64,000 nt of DNA, from contig JAHCMI010000006.1 in the NCBI GenBank assembly GCA_019192545.1, positions 1-64,000 on the forward strand, given 5' to 3'. The stretch's first letter is position 1. Each line of letters begins with the position of its first letter. Below, piece after piece: positions 8,712 to 18,465 of the stretch. Origin of the DNA: Rivularia sp. MS3. GTDB taxonomy: Bacteria; Cyanobacteriota; Cyanobacteriia; Cyanobacteriales; Nostocaceae. The position numbers and the translations under genes are program-made. The notes under the pieces were generated by a model that had not been told where the DNA came from, ran no database searches, and saw nothing but the letters and a program-made list of their open reading frames with translations.

Positions 8712-11078
8712 ATGATACGAAAAAATTTTGAATTAAATATTACTAAAATTGAATCTACTTGTATCTTTGAGTTGAATTGGGAAGGTAGCAAAAGAATTAC
8801 TGTCAATCTACAGTATCCCAACTTACTTAATGATTATTATGAACAGTGGAAAACAGCCTATTTAGAATACTATAGGAACTTACGAGGTAGAAAGAAAACT
8901 AGTGGAAAAGGAATTATAACCAAAGATTTTCGTAGTGATTTAGTGAATGCTCAATCTAAACTATTAGATGAATTTCATCGTTGGTTATTTAGTCCAGAAT
9001 TATTAGAAATTCGTCGAGAAATTGTAAATTCTGTTAACAACCTTAGTGATAAACAAAAACAATGGATTGAGGTATTTTTAACTTGTAATCCCATAGAATT
9101 AGGACGTTTACCGTGGGAAACCTGGGAAATAGGAACTGACTTAGGAATATCCAACAGAATACGTATAGCTCGGAATGCAGCAAATATTCGTCATGAGAAC
9201 CTACGTCCCCTTAATCGTAAAGTCAGAATTTTAGCTATTCTAGGAGACAATACTGGTTTGAATTTTGACTCTGAGAAAGAAGAGTTAAAGAAATTTAAAT
9301 CAATTGCATATGTGAAAGTAATTGGTTGGACGCTAAATAAGAATATTGATGAATTAAAACAAGAAATAGTTCAGAATATTGCCTCAGTTGATGGTTGGGA
9401 TATATTATTTTTTATAGGACACAGTAATGAATCAGTCTTAACTGGTGGTGAATTAGGTATTGCTCCCAATACTTCGATTTTCATTTCCGAAATTGAAGAT
9501 GCTTTAAAACTAGCAAAGAACAGAGGACTTCAGTTCGCCGTTTTCAATTCCTGTAGTGGTATCAACATAGCAGAATCATTAATTAACTTGGGTTTAAGCC
9601 AAGTTGTAGTGATGCGAGAGCCTATTAACAATAAAGTAGCACAGGAATTTTTCAAACAGTTTCTCAGAAGCTTATCTGAATACAAAGATGTACACGAATC
9701 ATTGTTAGATGCAAGTAAGTTTCTTAAACAGCAGGAAAAACGCCTTACTTATCCTTCCACATATTTAGTTCCATCGTTATTTCGTCATCCAAATTCAGAA
9801 TTATTTCGCATTAAACCTTTCGGAATGAAACGATGGCTACCAAGTGTACAAGAATTATTACCACTTTTAATAATTCTATTTTTGAGCCTAGTACCAAGCG
9901 TGCAAAATCAGTTATTAGAATTACGTCTTTGGAACCAAGCTTTTTACCGTCACTTAACACGACAAATTGAAACTATTTCAGGAGAAAAACCAGTTTTGTT
10001 CGTTAAAATTGATGAAGAATCAAGAAGAGTAAACTCAAAAGAGATTAAAGATATTTATCCAATAAACTATAGTTATTTAGCAAAGGTAATTAATAAGATA
10101 TCAGAATTAAACGTTAAAGTTATTGGTATTGATTATATTTTAGACAAAGAACATAAACAAATAAATCAAGCTCATCAATTAGCTAAATCTATTCGTTACG
10201 CTGCCAGTAAAGGCACTATTTTTGTGTTTGCAGCTTTAGAAAATCCAGAATATAGCCAAGAATTAAAAGGAGTAAGTGGTAATATTGCTAGCTTAAATTG
10301 GAGTCTTCAAGGTGATATCCAGACTTTTAACACTCATGTTGAGCTTTTACCAAAAAACGGTAGCTGCTTAAAAACTTGTCCATTTCCTTATCTACTTGCA
10401 TTAAGTTATCAACTTGATGATGATTCAACTCTAGTACAACTAAAAAGTAAGACTGATTTGCGAGAAAATATACTTAACTCTTTTCAATATAAAAATTTAG
10501 GAACAGCAGCTTTATGGTATCAGAGACTTCGCCTTCATCCTATTAGTGAATTTAATCAATGGTTCCATCCGATAATTGACTTTTCCTTACCTAGAAATCA
10601 AGTTTATGAAACAATTTCTGCTCACAAGTTAATTAATGGGGAAATCCCCTCAAAGATTGAAAAGCAACTTGTGCTGATTGCACCAGGAGGATATGCAGAA
10701 GCTGGTTTAAAAGGACAAGGTGGAGATAATTTTTATAAACCTTTAGCAGTTGATTATTGGGATGGATGGAAAGACGGAAAACTGTATGGTGGTGAGTTTC
10801 ATGCTTATATGATTCATCATTTACTTACAGAACAATTAGTTATACCCATACCAGACTTTTTAATGACATTAATTGCAGCATTATTTGGTAAATTTATAAT
10901 TCCACTTTTATTAGCAGATAAAACTAATCACCGTATATTCTTGATAAGAATAAGCTACTTTGTAGTAGCTTATATCATTATTTCGTTTCAAGTTTACATT
11001 TCAGCTATGCTTTTATTACCATGTTTTTTCCCATTAATCACCTTATGGAATTATATTCGTCTTGAATTGAAAAAATAG
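8712..11078 (+). CDS. CHAT-CHASE2 transmembrane sensor protein
   Basis: The N-terminal half is cytoplasmic and carries a CHAT-type cysteine-protease fold at about 165-360, with the putative His in FFIGHSNES and the Cys in AVFNSCSG. A membrane helix follows near 380-400 (LLPLLIILFLSLVPSV). A CHASE2 extracytoplasmic sensing domain spans roughly 400-700, and there are three closing hydrophobic segments at the C terminus. CHASE2 domains sense unidentified external ligands and usually feed kinases or cyclases. Here the output module is the N-terminal CHAT domain, so signal-gated proteolysis is the natural inference. It is the third gene of a tight set with the sigma-like and DUF1822 genes. Confidence 0.88.
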   Translation: MIRKNFELNITKIESTCIFELNWEGSKRITVNLQYPNLLNDYYEQWKTAYLEYYRNLRGRKKTSGKGIITKDFRSDLVNAQSKLLDEFHRWLFSPELLEIRREIVNSVNNLSDKQKQWIEVFLTCNPIELGRLPWETWEIGTDLGISNRIRIARNAANIRHENLRPLNRKVRILAILGDNTGLNFDSEKEELKKFKSIAYVKVIGWTLNKNIDELKQEIVQNIASVDGWDILFFIGHSNESVLTGGELGIAPNTSIFISEIEDALKLAKNRGLQFAVFNSCSGINIAESLINLGLSQVVVMREPINNKVAQEFFKQFLRSLSEYKDVHESLLDASKFLKQQEKRLTYPSTYLVPSLFRHPNSELFRIKPFGMKRWLPSVQELLPLLIILFLSLVPSVQNQLLELRLWNQAFYRHLTRQIETISGEKPVLFVKIDEESRRVNSKEIKDIYPINYSYLAKVINKISELNVKVIGIDYILDKEHKQINQAHQLAKSIRYAASKGTIFVFAALENPEYSQELKGVSGNIASLNWSLQGDIQTFNTHVELLPKNGSCLKTCPFPYLLALSYQLDDDSTLVQLKSKTDLRENILNSFQYKNLGTAALWYQRLRLHPISEFNQWFHPIIDFSLPRNQVYETISAHKLINGEIPSKIEKQLVLIAPGGYAEAGLKGQGGDNFYKPLAVDYWDGWKDGKLYGGEFHAYMIHHLLTEQLVIPIPDFLMTLIAALFGKFIIPLLLADKTNHRIFLIRISYFVVAYIIISFQVYISAMLLLPCFFPLITLWNYIRLELKK

Positions 11079-11384
11079 GCAAAATAGCAATTTCTTAATT
11101 TAATGTTTGATGTTAATATAATAGCCTTTATTTATAAGCGTTTCATTTTTTATATTAAATCTAAAAGTATTAGTAATAAATATTTTGCGTATAAATAAAT
11201 ACTTTTTAAAAACTTGCTTTTGAATTCAAAATTTCTTATAATTTAATCCTCATAACCAAAGTTAAATTTATATTATAATATGTAAATTTAACCTTTAATA
11301 TTTTTGTAAACAGCTATTCATTTTTCATTAGGAACATCTTTACAGGCTGCAAATAATCGAATAGATAATGCCCAAGGACATAAA
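11079..11384. other. AT-rich intergenic region with inverted repeat
   Basis: No gene was found. A perfect 10-base inverted repeat (GTTAAATTTA at 11261-11270, its complement at 11283-11292, 12-base loop) lies about 90 bases before the next gene. It has no T tract on the expected side, so it is more likely an operator or a leader hairpin than a terminator. Confidence 0.6.
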
Positions 11385-12026
11385 ATGACAAGTAATAACA
11401 CATCTTTTTGGCAAAAAATCGTTGACATATTTCGTCGTAAAAAGCCTCCAAAAGGTGGAAGAGGACCAATCTGCCTAATTGTACCCCAAAGGTTAGATGA
11501 CCCCATTTCTCAAACGCAAGGTACTGAAGAAGTATGGAGTTTAAATCCTGTATTTCTATGGAACCTAGAAGGTGGAGAAGTAAAAAAAATCGAACTATTG
11601 GAAAAAGGTCATAATGAAATTTTTTGGAGTAGAGAAGTTCCTATCGGAGAGACATCACTTGTATATGATGGTGAACCTTTAGAACCTGGTTCATTTTACG
11701 AATGGCAAGTTATAGCTAATTTACCTTTCTTAATGAAAAGTATTTCTGCTGAATTTAAAGTGATGGAATCTCAGAAACGCTTACCCATTACAACAAAATT
11801 AGAATTATTAGAAAAAGACCTTGAAAAACAAGGAGCAGATGCGGAAAAAATAGCTTTAGAGAAAGCAAGTTATTTAGCTCAGCAAGAGTTATGGTCTGAT
11901 GTAATCGGGGAAATTTACAAAGTCAAAAATCCTTCTGCAACACTTAGTAGAGAAAAGCAAAAAATACAATCTTCTGACTACTGTAGTCCAACTGTTAATC
12001 CGACATCTGTTAATCCATCTGAATAA
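11385..12026 (+). CDS. DUF928-like protein
   Basis: A 213-residue protein with a basic N terminus (FWQKIVDIFRRKKPPKGG) and then a beta-rich domain that matches the DUF928 pattern (ICLIVPQ, NPVFLWNLEGGEVKKIELLE, LEPGSFYEWQVIANLPF). The last 60 residues are helical. DUF928 proteins usually have a signal peptide; this one has none visible, so either it is cytoplasmic or the start is misplaced (the frame stays open about 75 bases upstream but has no ATG). DUF928 genes commonly sit with DUF1822 and CHASE2 genes, as here, although a 306-base gap separates it from them. The function of the family is unknown. Confidence 0.7.
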   Translation: MTSNNTSFWQKIVDIFRRKKPPKGGRGPICLIVPQRLDDPISQTQGTEEVWSLNPVFLWNLEGGEVKKIELLEKGHNEIFWSREVPIGETSLVYDGEPLEPGSFYEWQVIANLPFLMKSISAEFKVMESQKRLPITTKLELLEKDLEKQGADAEKIALEKASYLAQQELWSDVIGEIYKVKNPSATLSREKQKIQSSDYCSPTVNPTSVNPSE

Positions 12027-12094
12027 AAGTGCCGTATTTTCGTCGCATCTAGTACCTGTCCTTCGTAAGGTAGCAAAATTTGTAACTCGTAATT

Positions 12095-12120
12095 AACCTG
12101 ATTAAATTTCAGGTTTTTTT
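12095..12120 (+). terminator. Rho-independent terminator after the DUF928-like gene
   Basis: A 7-bp stem AACCTGA/TCAGGTT with a 7-base loop is followed directly by a run of seven T. It lies 68 bases after the preceding stop codon and separates the signalling set from the lanthipeptide locus. Confidence 0.8.
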
Positions 12121-12130
12121 GTTTGTGTAG

Positions 12131-12182
12131 ATAAATTTTACATAAGTGCCTACTTTTCAAAGATATACACCCTCGGAAGTGA
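12131..12182 (+). promoter_or_regulatory. Copy A of a 52-nt element upstream of the lanthipeptide precursor
   Basis: This element matches 19523-19574 at 44 of 52 positions with no gaps. It begins ATAAATTTTACATAA and ends CTCGGAAGTGA. A TTTACA and a GATATA hexamer 19 bases apart are conserved in both copies, giving a weak -35/-10 candidate. It ends 75 bases before the precursor ATG. Confidence 0.6.
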
Positions 12183-12257
12183 TTCATTGGATATTTTGCA
12201 TTCCGGCTTAATGTTTATAAGTGATACCGCTTCCATTTCAATTTAAGGAGAAAAACT

Positions 12258-12533
12258 ATGTCTAATATCGACATTATTCGTGCCTGGAAAGATGAAGAGT
12301 ATCGCAATAGTTTGAGTGAAGAACAGCTTTCTCAGTTACCTGAAAACCCAGCAGGTTTAGTTGAACTTTCAAATTCTGATATGGAAAGCATCACAGGGGG
12401 TTTATATACTTCCAATACAAATGTCAGAATAATGTTTTCGAGTGGTATTACTTGCACACAAGGAAACAACTGTACTGCGGGGAATAGATGCTCCAATAGA
12501 TGTCGCTTAATTGATCGCCAAATCTTAAATTGA
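12258..12533 (+). CDS. lanA: Class II lanthipeptide precursor (mersacidin/lichenicidin-type leader)
   Basis: A 91-residue peptide with a strong ribosome-binding site (AAGGAG). The acidic leader contains EEQLSQLPENPAG and ends in MESITGG, the double-glycine site cut by C39 peptidases. The core of 43 residues begins LYTSNTN and holds four Cys (ITC, NNC, NRC, NRC) and about nine Ser/Thr, so up to four lanthionine or methyllanthionine rings are possible, clustered in the C-terminal half. LanM would dehydrate and cyclise it, and the exporter at 16232 would remove the leader. The core resembles no lantibiotic I can name. It ends with a basic, Cys-free tail (RLIDRQILN). Confidence 0.9.
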   Translation: MSNIDIIRAWKDEEYRNSLSEEQLSQLPENPAGLVELSNSDMESITGGLYTSNTNVRIMFSSGITCTQGNNCTAGNRCSNRCRLIDRQILN

Positions 12534-12909
12534 AAAATTGAACCCCACTAAGTACCTAGGCAAAATTAATTTTGCAAGACTACTTATTAAAAAATAGGTT
12601 AGCTAAATACAAGCTATCTAAAACTCGAAGCTCTATTTAGGAATGAGGATTAAATCAAGTGCAAAACTTGTTTTAAAGACTTTTATTAAGCAAGTTAGTT
12701 GATAAACAAGAATTGTAAGTTAATAAATCCACGTTCCTTAGTTAGTACGACTTAGAAAGTTACTCTAAAATCTTTGCTTTGCAAAGATTTTAGAGGTTTA
12801 ACCAAAATACTATTTAAATAAAACTGCCCTGTTTTAGTATTACTTAATAACGTTAACTTTTTAATTCGTATAATCAGAAAACTCCTGTCAGTTTACCCTT
12901 GTTAATGCT
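12534..12909. other. Spacer between precursor and LanM genes
   Basis: No second precursor gene was found on either strand. It holds a perfect 16-base palindrome (GCAAAATTAATTTTGC, 12560-12575) and the strong hairpin listed separately. Such spacers often carry processing or attenuation signals that keep precursor mRNA in excess over the synthetase. Confidence 0.6.
12763..12795 (+). terminator. Strong hairpin between precursor and LanM, possible attenuator
   Basis: A perfect 15-bp stem (CTCTAAAATCTTTGC and its complement) has a 3-base TTT loop. It is followed by GTTTAACC and so lacks a real T tract. I read it as an RNA processing or partial-termination hairpin rather than a full terminator. 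Confidence 0.5.
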
Positions 12910-15900
12910 ATGAACAAATCACTATCTCAAAATTCTGCATGGTATCTAGCAATTCCTTTAGCTGAAAGGATATCATCGCTAAATGCATTTGAAGATAAGA
13001 TACCCAATGTTGCAATCAATACCGAGTGTGCTAATAAACGGCTAAAGCGCTGGCAAACACAAATCCCTTTCACCTCGGAATTTTACTTTAATCAACGCCT
13101 TGCAACAGATTGTATAACCGAAGATCAATTCTTCTATCTTCTGGGTGAGCCTGTTGAAGCTCTGAAAGAGCGCTTCCCAAATCAACCTGAATGGTTAGTT
13201 GAGTTCACTAAAGCATTTTCTAATCCTCCTGTTTCTGATCTGCTTATGCTTCGCAAGTCTCAAAAAGCTGAAGATAAAGAAAGCTTTTTAGATGCTATCG
13301 AACCGTTAAAAGATTCTATCAAACAACTAATTAATAGGGGACGCAAGCGCTTACGCCAAGGAGTCGAATGTTTGCTTCAGACACAAGATATTCCAGTGTT
13401 TTCCCCCGATACCATTGAAGAATTATTTCTTCCCAGTGCGCCACAAGAAATGCTCTGGATGTTAAGCCGCACTTTAACTCTGGAATTGAATGTTGCTCGT
13501 TTACAAGGACTATTGCAAGGTAAAACTTCTGAAGAACGATTTCAAAGTTTTACACAACGCTTACAACAACCCGATGTTTTACTAGCTCTGTTCCAGGAAT
13601 ATCCTGTCTTGGCTCGTCAACTCACAATTTACATTGACCAATGGGTTAATTATAGTCTTGAATTTCTCCATCACCTTTGTATCGATTGGGTTGAACTGCA
13701 AGCAATATTTAGTCCAGATAAAGATTTAGGTTCGCTAGTGGAGTTAGATGTTGTAGGTGACAAACATCGAGATAATCGATGCGTTATGATTGTTAAGTTT
13801 AGTTCCGGCTTACAAATAGTTTATAAACCAAGATATTTAGCTGTTGATGTACATTTTCAGGAATTACTCACCTGGATAAATGAGCGTAGTTCACATCCAC
13901 CATTCCGAACATTAAAGATTCTTGATCGCGGCTTCTATGGTTGGGTTGAATTTGTTACTGCATCTGAGTGTAGAACAGCAAAAATGCTCAGGCAATTTTA
14001 TGAGCGTCAGGGTGGTTATCTAGCTTTACTGTATGCTTTGAATGCAACTGATTTCCACTCTGAGAATTTAATTGCAGCAGGGGAAGATCCAGTATTAGTT
14101 GACCTTGAATCCCTTTTTCATCAATGCTTTGAGACAGCAAATCTTACCGAATCTAATCTACTTGCTAGTAAGATAATGAATGATTCTGTTTTAAGCATTG
14201 GTTTATTGCCACAAAGGATACATACTGATGCTGAATTTGAAGGTATAGATTTGAGTGGTTTGGGTGCAGTAGAAGGACAACTTACTCCTCATCGGCTTCC
14301 CTACTGGGAAGGAAAAGGTACAGATGAGATGCAGATTAAACGTAAGCGTTTCAAAATGCTAGGAGATCATAATAGACCAAGTTTGAATGGGAAGAAAATA
14401 AATATATTGGATTATACTGAGTCAATTATTACTGGGTTTACCAATATTTATCAACTTCTACTGAAATACAAAGACGAATTACTTAATCAAAACGGTTCTT
14501 TAGCTCGCTTTTCAGAAGATAAAGTGCGGATTATTCTCCGTTCTACTTATATCTATGATTTATTGCTTTCTGAAAGTTTTCATCCTGATTTTTTGCGTAA
14601 TGCCTTAGATCGGGATCGCTTATTTGATTCACTTTGGCTAGGCATAGAACAAGAACCTTATTTAGCAAAAGTCATTGCGGCTGAAAAGCATGACTTATGG
14701 TGTGGAGATATTCCCTTGTTTACAACTAAACCCAATTCACGGGATTTGTGGAGTAGCTGTGGAGAGCGAATTGCCGATTTTTTTGCAGAATCAGGCATGA
14801 ATTTGGTACAGCGTCGCCTTCAAAAACTGAGTGATACTGACTTAAAACAACAGTTGTGGTTTATTCGTGCTTCTCTAACTACTTTGATAACAACAACGGA
14901 GGAGACAACACAACAGTCAACCCTGAATTCTATTACCCAAGAGTATTATTCGACTAGTCGTGAGCAATTATTATTAGCAGCAAAGGCAGTTGGCGATCGC
15001 CTAGAAATACTAGCACTGCGTAGTGAACATGATGCCACTTGGATTGGTTTGCAACCCACTCCTAAAGACACATGGTTTCTTACAGCACTGAATATGGATA
15101 TGTATAGTGGATTGTCAGGAGTGGCACTGTTTTTGGCATATCTGGGAGAAGTCACGGCACAGGAACATTATACTAGCCTTGCAAAAGCTACATTAACGAA
15201 AATCCGCCGTCAGATGGAGCAGAATCAGTCTTTTGTAACATGCATTGGTGCTTTTGATGGGTGGGGAGGAATAATTTATACTCTATCTCATCTGAGTACA
15301 CTGTGGAATCAACCAGTACTGCTGACAGAAGCAGAAAAGATTACTTCTTATCTTCCTGAGCTAATTAAAAAAGATGAACAGTTTGATATTATTAGTGGTG
15401 CTGCTGGTTGTATTGGTAGTTTAATTACTCTATATCGCTGTGCGCCATTTGACCACATCCTTGATATGGCTATCCAGTGTGGAGACCACCTAATTGCCAG
15501 CGCTCAGCCGATGAAGAATGGTGTTGCGTGGAGTTCAAAAACGTCAACAGCAGGACCTTTAGGAGGTTTTTCTCATGGTACATCAGGAATAGCCTGGGCA
15601 TTACTAGAATTATCATCATTGACAGGTGAAAAGCGTTTTCAAACCACTGCTTTGAAAGCCATTGAATATGAGCGTAGCCTTTTTGTCCCGAAATTTGGTA
15701 ACTGGTTAGATTTACGTAATTTTTCTACCCAAGTTCTAGAAAAAAATGACAACCATCATAATTGCATGACAGCATGGTGTCATGGTGCGCCAGGAATTGG
15801 GCTATCTCGCTTACTTTGTCTATTGCACTTAGATGATGCTGAGGTTCGTTCGGAGATTAACACAGCTCTAAACACAACTATTAATAATGGCTTTGGCGAT

Positions 15901-16182
15901 AATCACTCCCTCTGTCATGGAGATTTAGGTAACTTAGAGTTACTGTTACAAGCAAGTCTTATCCTTGACAATCCTCAGTGGAAAACTAAAGTTGACCACT
16001 TTGCTGGCATGATTCTGGAAAGTATTAATCAACACGGCTGGCTTTGTGGCGTTCCCTTGGGAGTTGAAAACCCAGGATTAATGACTGGACTAGCAGGTAT
16101 TGGTTATGAATTGCTGCGTTTAGCAGCGCCAGAGATTGTTCCTTCTGTGTTAGGGCTAGAGTCTCCCAAGGTTTATAAATAA
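12910..16182 (+). CDS. lanM: Class II lanthipeptide synthetase LanM
   Basis: The length of 1090 residues is normal for the family. The N-terminal half is the DUF4135 dehydratase domain (for example QIVYKPRYLAVD, GGYLALLYALNATDFHSEN, VLVDLESLFH), which phosphorylates and eliminates Ser/Thr to give dehydro residues. The C-terminal 380 residues are the LanC-type cyclase. Its zinc ligands are visible: C957 in AWCHGAPG and C1002-H1003 in LCHGDLGN. A conserved FSHGTSGIAW motif is also present. It acts in the cytoplasm on the precursor encoded at 12258. The start gives a normal N terminus but has no strong ribosome-binding site. Confidence 0.96.
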   Translation: MNKSLSQNSAWYLAIPLAERISSLNAFEDKIPNVAINTECANKRLKRWQTQIPFTSEFYFNQRLATDCITEDQFFYLLGEPVEALKERFPNQPEWLVEFTKAFSNPPVSDLLMLRKSQKAEDKESFLDAIEPLKDSIKQLINRGRKRLRQGVECLLQTQDIPVFSPDTIEELFLPSAPQEMLWMLSRTLTLELNVARLQGLLQGKTSEERFQSFTQRLQQPDVLLALFQEYPVLARQLTIYIDQWVNYSLEFLHHLCIDWVELQAIFSPDKDLGSLVELDVVGDKHRDNRCVMIVKFSSGLQIVYKPRYLAVDVHFQELLTWINERSSHPPFRTLKILDRGFYGWVEFVTASECRTAKMLRQFYERQGGYLALLYALNATDFHSENLIAAGEDPVLVDLESLFHQCFETANLTESNLLASKIMNDSVLSIGLLPQRIHTDAEFEGIDLSGLGAVEGQLTPHRLPYWEGKGTDEMQIKRKRFKMLGDHNRPSLNGKKINILDYTESIITGFTNIYQLLLKYKDELLNQNGSLARFSEDKVRIILRSTYIYDLLLSESFHPDFLRNALDRDRLFDSLWLGIEQEPYLAKVIAAEKHDLWCGDIPLFTTKPNSRDLWSSCGERIADFFAESGMNLVQRRLQKLSDTDLKQQLWFIRASLTTLITTTEETTQQSTLNSITQEYYSTSREQLLLAAKAVGDRLEILALRSEHDATWIGLQPTPKDTWFLTALNMDMYSGLSGVALFLAYLGEVTAQEHYTSLAKATLTKIRRQMEQNQSFVTCIGAFDGWGGIIYTLSHLSTLWNQPVLLTEAEKITSYLPELIKKDEQFDIISGAAGCIGSLITLYRCAPFDHILDMAIQCGDHLIASAQPMKNGVAWSSKTSTAGPLGGFSHGTSGIAWALLELSSLTGEKRFQTTALKAIEYERSLFVPKFGNWLDLRNFSTQVLEKNDNHHNCMTAWCHGAPGIGLSRLLCLLHLDDAEVRSEINTALNTTINNGFGDNHSLCHGDLGNLELLLQASLILDNPQWKTKVDHFAGMILESINQHGWLCGVPLGVENPGLMTGLAGIGYELLRLAAPEIVPSVLGLESPKVYK

Positions 16183-16231
16183 CTCAGCACCCAAGCAAAT
16201 CGAGTATGTAATCCCTACCAGGTAACTGACG

Positions 16232-18445
16232 ATGAAATTCCACCTGATTCAACAGCATAGTGAAGAAGACTGTGGTGCTGCTAGCCTAGCTTCAATTACT
16301 AAATATTATGGTAAAACTTTTAGGATTAGTCGCTGTAGGGAAGTTGTAGGGACAGGGCAGCAAGGAAGCAATCTTTTGGGATTAAAACAAGGTGCAGAAA
16401 GTCTTGGTTTTAATACCCGTGCGGTAAAAGCTTCCTTAGAAGCCATTGACAAACCAACTATTCCCTTACCAGCAATTATTCATTGGAAAGGCTATCATTG
16501 GGTGGTTTTATACGGTAAGCGTGGTCAAAAGTACATTGTTGCTGACCCTGGTGTAGGTATCCGCTATCTAGGAAAAAAGTTATTCCTAGAAGGATGGACT
16601 GATGGGGTAATTTTGCTTCTAGAACCAGACCCAGTGCGTTTTTTTACTCAGGAAGATGAAAAAAAGAAAATAGGTGGTTTTGGACGCTTCCTAAGATATG
16701 TTTTGCCATATCGTGCCATTCTAGTTCAAACTTTATTGCTTAACTTAGTTCTAGGTTTGCTCTCTCTCGCTTCTCCTTTTCTAATACAAATTCTTACAGA
16801 TGATGTGCTGGTTCGTGGAGATATACATCTACTGACTAGTGTTGTAATTGCTGTAATTGCGATGCACTTGGTTAGCAGTAGTCTCCAATTAGCCCAATCA
16901 AATCTAGTTGCTCACTTTGCTCAACGCCTACAACTAGGGTTAATTTTTGAATTTGGGCGACAAATTCTACGCTTACCCTTAAGTTATTATGAATCTCGAC
17001 GCAGTGGCGAAATTGTCAGTCGCTTAGAAGATATTCAAGAAATTAATCAATTAATTTCCCAAGCTGTGGTGAGTTTACCCAGCCAACTTTTTATCGCTCT
17101 AGTTTCCTTAAGTTTCATGCTGTTCTACAGTGTAAAACTAGCTGTTGCAGCTTGTATGATTGCTGTATTAATGACTCTTTCGACAGTAGTTTTCTTACCG
17201 ACTCTACAGCAAAAAATTCGCAGTCTTTTGGTGCTATCAGCCGAAAACCAAGGGATTTTGGTGGAAACTTTCAAAGGTGCAATTACCTTGAAAACTACTG
17301 CTGCGGCTCCTCAATTTTGGGAAGAATTTCAAAGTCGATTTAGTCGCCATGCTAATTTTACTTTCCGCACTATGCAAATTAGCATTATTAACGGTGTCTT
17401 CTCGAATTTAGTTTCCGGCATTGGGAGTATTGCTTTGATTTGGTTTGGCAGTAATCTGGTTATTCATCAGGAATTAACTATTGGGATGCTGATAGCATTT
17501 AATGCTATGAATGGTAACTTTACCAGCTTTATTAAAACTGCGATTGATTTTGTTGATGAATTTACCCGTGCTAAAACTGCGACTCAAAGGTTAACGGAAA
17601 TTATTGAAACTACTCCAGAAATTCCAGATGAAAATAAAAAACCTTGGGTGACAATTCAAGGTAATGCAGACATCATCTGTAATAACCTTAACTTCTACCA
17701 TTCAGGTAGAGTTGATTTGCTCAAAGACTTTTCCCTAAATATTCCTGGGGGTAAGGTGATTGCCCTAATAGGTAAATCGGGCTGTGGTAAAAGTACTTTG
17801 GCAAAATTAATTGCGGGTTTATATCCGCTCCAATCTGGAAATATTCGCTTTGACATTTATAACTTAGATGACCTTTCTCTAGAATGTTTACGACAACAAG
17901 TGGTATTAGTCCCTCAAGAAGCTCACTTTTGGAGTCGGTCAATTACAGAAAATTTTCGTTTGGGTTCGCCGAATATTAATTTTGAGCAAATAATAAAAGC
18001 TTGTCGAATTGCTGAGGCTGATGAGTTTATTAGTAAACTCCCCGATAAATACCAAACGGTATTAGGTGAGTTTGGAGCGAATCTTTCTGGCGGTCAAAGG
18101 CAAAGACTGGCGATCGCCAGAGCTATTGTCAATAATCCACCTGTATTGATTTTAGATGAATCTACTGGTGCCCTCGACCCAATTAGTGAAGCCCAAGTAT
18201 TGAAACAGTTGCTAACTCACCGCCAAGGTCAAACCACGATTTTAATTAGCCATCGTCCTAGAGTTATTCGGCAAGCGGACTGGATTATCATGCTAGAGGA
18301 AGGCAAGTTAAACATTCAAGGTTCACCAGAGGTTCTGTCTCAACAGCCAGGAGAACATTTAGACTTTCTTGGTGGTATTGATTTATCAATAAATAAGTTT
18401 GTAAAAAATGGTTTTCATCGAAATGGAAAATCCTCAACTTATTAA
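16232..18445 (+). CDS. lanT: Lanthipeptide ABC exporter with N-terminal C39 peptidase (LanT)
   Basis: The first 130 residues form a C39 peptidase with a complete catalytic set: C14 in EEDCGAAS, H89 in GYHWVVL and D105 in VADPGVG. It should cleave the precursor after Gly-Gly. A six-helix ABC transmembrane domain spans about 155-440. The nucleotide-binding domain follows, with Walker A GKSGCGKST (about 513), signature LSGGQRQR (about 618), Walker B VLILDES and the switch His in ISHRPR. It lies 50 bases after lanM and 20 bases before the HlyD-like gene, consistent with one operon. Confidence 0.96.
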   Translation: MKFHLIQQHSEEDCGAASLASITKYYGKTFRISRCREVVGTGQQGSNLLGLKQGAESLGFNTRAVKASLEAIDKPTIPLPAIIHWKGYHWVVLYGKRGQKYIVADPGVGIRYLGKKLFLEGWTDGVILLLEPDPVRFFTQEDEKKKIGGFGRFLRYVLPYRAILVQTLLLNLVLGLLSLASPFLIQILTDDVLVRGDIHLLTSVVIAVIAMHLVSSSLQLAQSNLVAHFAQRLQLGLIFEFGRQILRLPLSYYESRRSGEIVSRLEDIQEINQLISQAVVSLPSQLFIALVSLSFMLFYSVKLAVAACMIAVLMTLSTVVFLPTLQQKIRSLLVLSAENQGILVETFKGAITLKTTAAAPQFWEEFQSRFSRHANFTFRTMQISIINGVFSNLVSGIGSIALIWFGSNLVIHQELTIGMLIAFNAMNGNFTSFIKTAIDFVDEFTRAKTATQRLTEIIETTPEIPDENKKPWVTIQGNADIICNNLNFYHSGRVDLLKDFSLNIPGGKVIALIGKSGCGKSTLAKLIAGLYPLQSGNIRFDIYNLDDLSLECLRQQVVLVPQEAHFWSRSITENFRLGSPNINFEQIIKACRIAEADEFISKLPDKYQTVLGEFGANLSGGQRQRLAIARAIVNNPPVLILDESTGALDPISEAQVLKQLLTHRQGQTTILISHRPRVIRQADWIIMLEEGKLNIQGSPEVLSQQPGEHLDFLGGIDLSINKFVKNGFHRNGKSSTY

Positions 18446-18465
18446 TTCCTACCCAGAATATTGCT

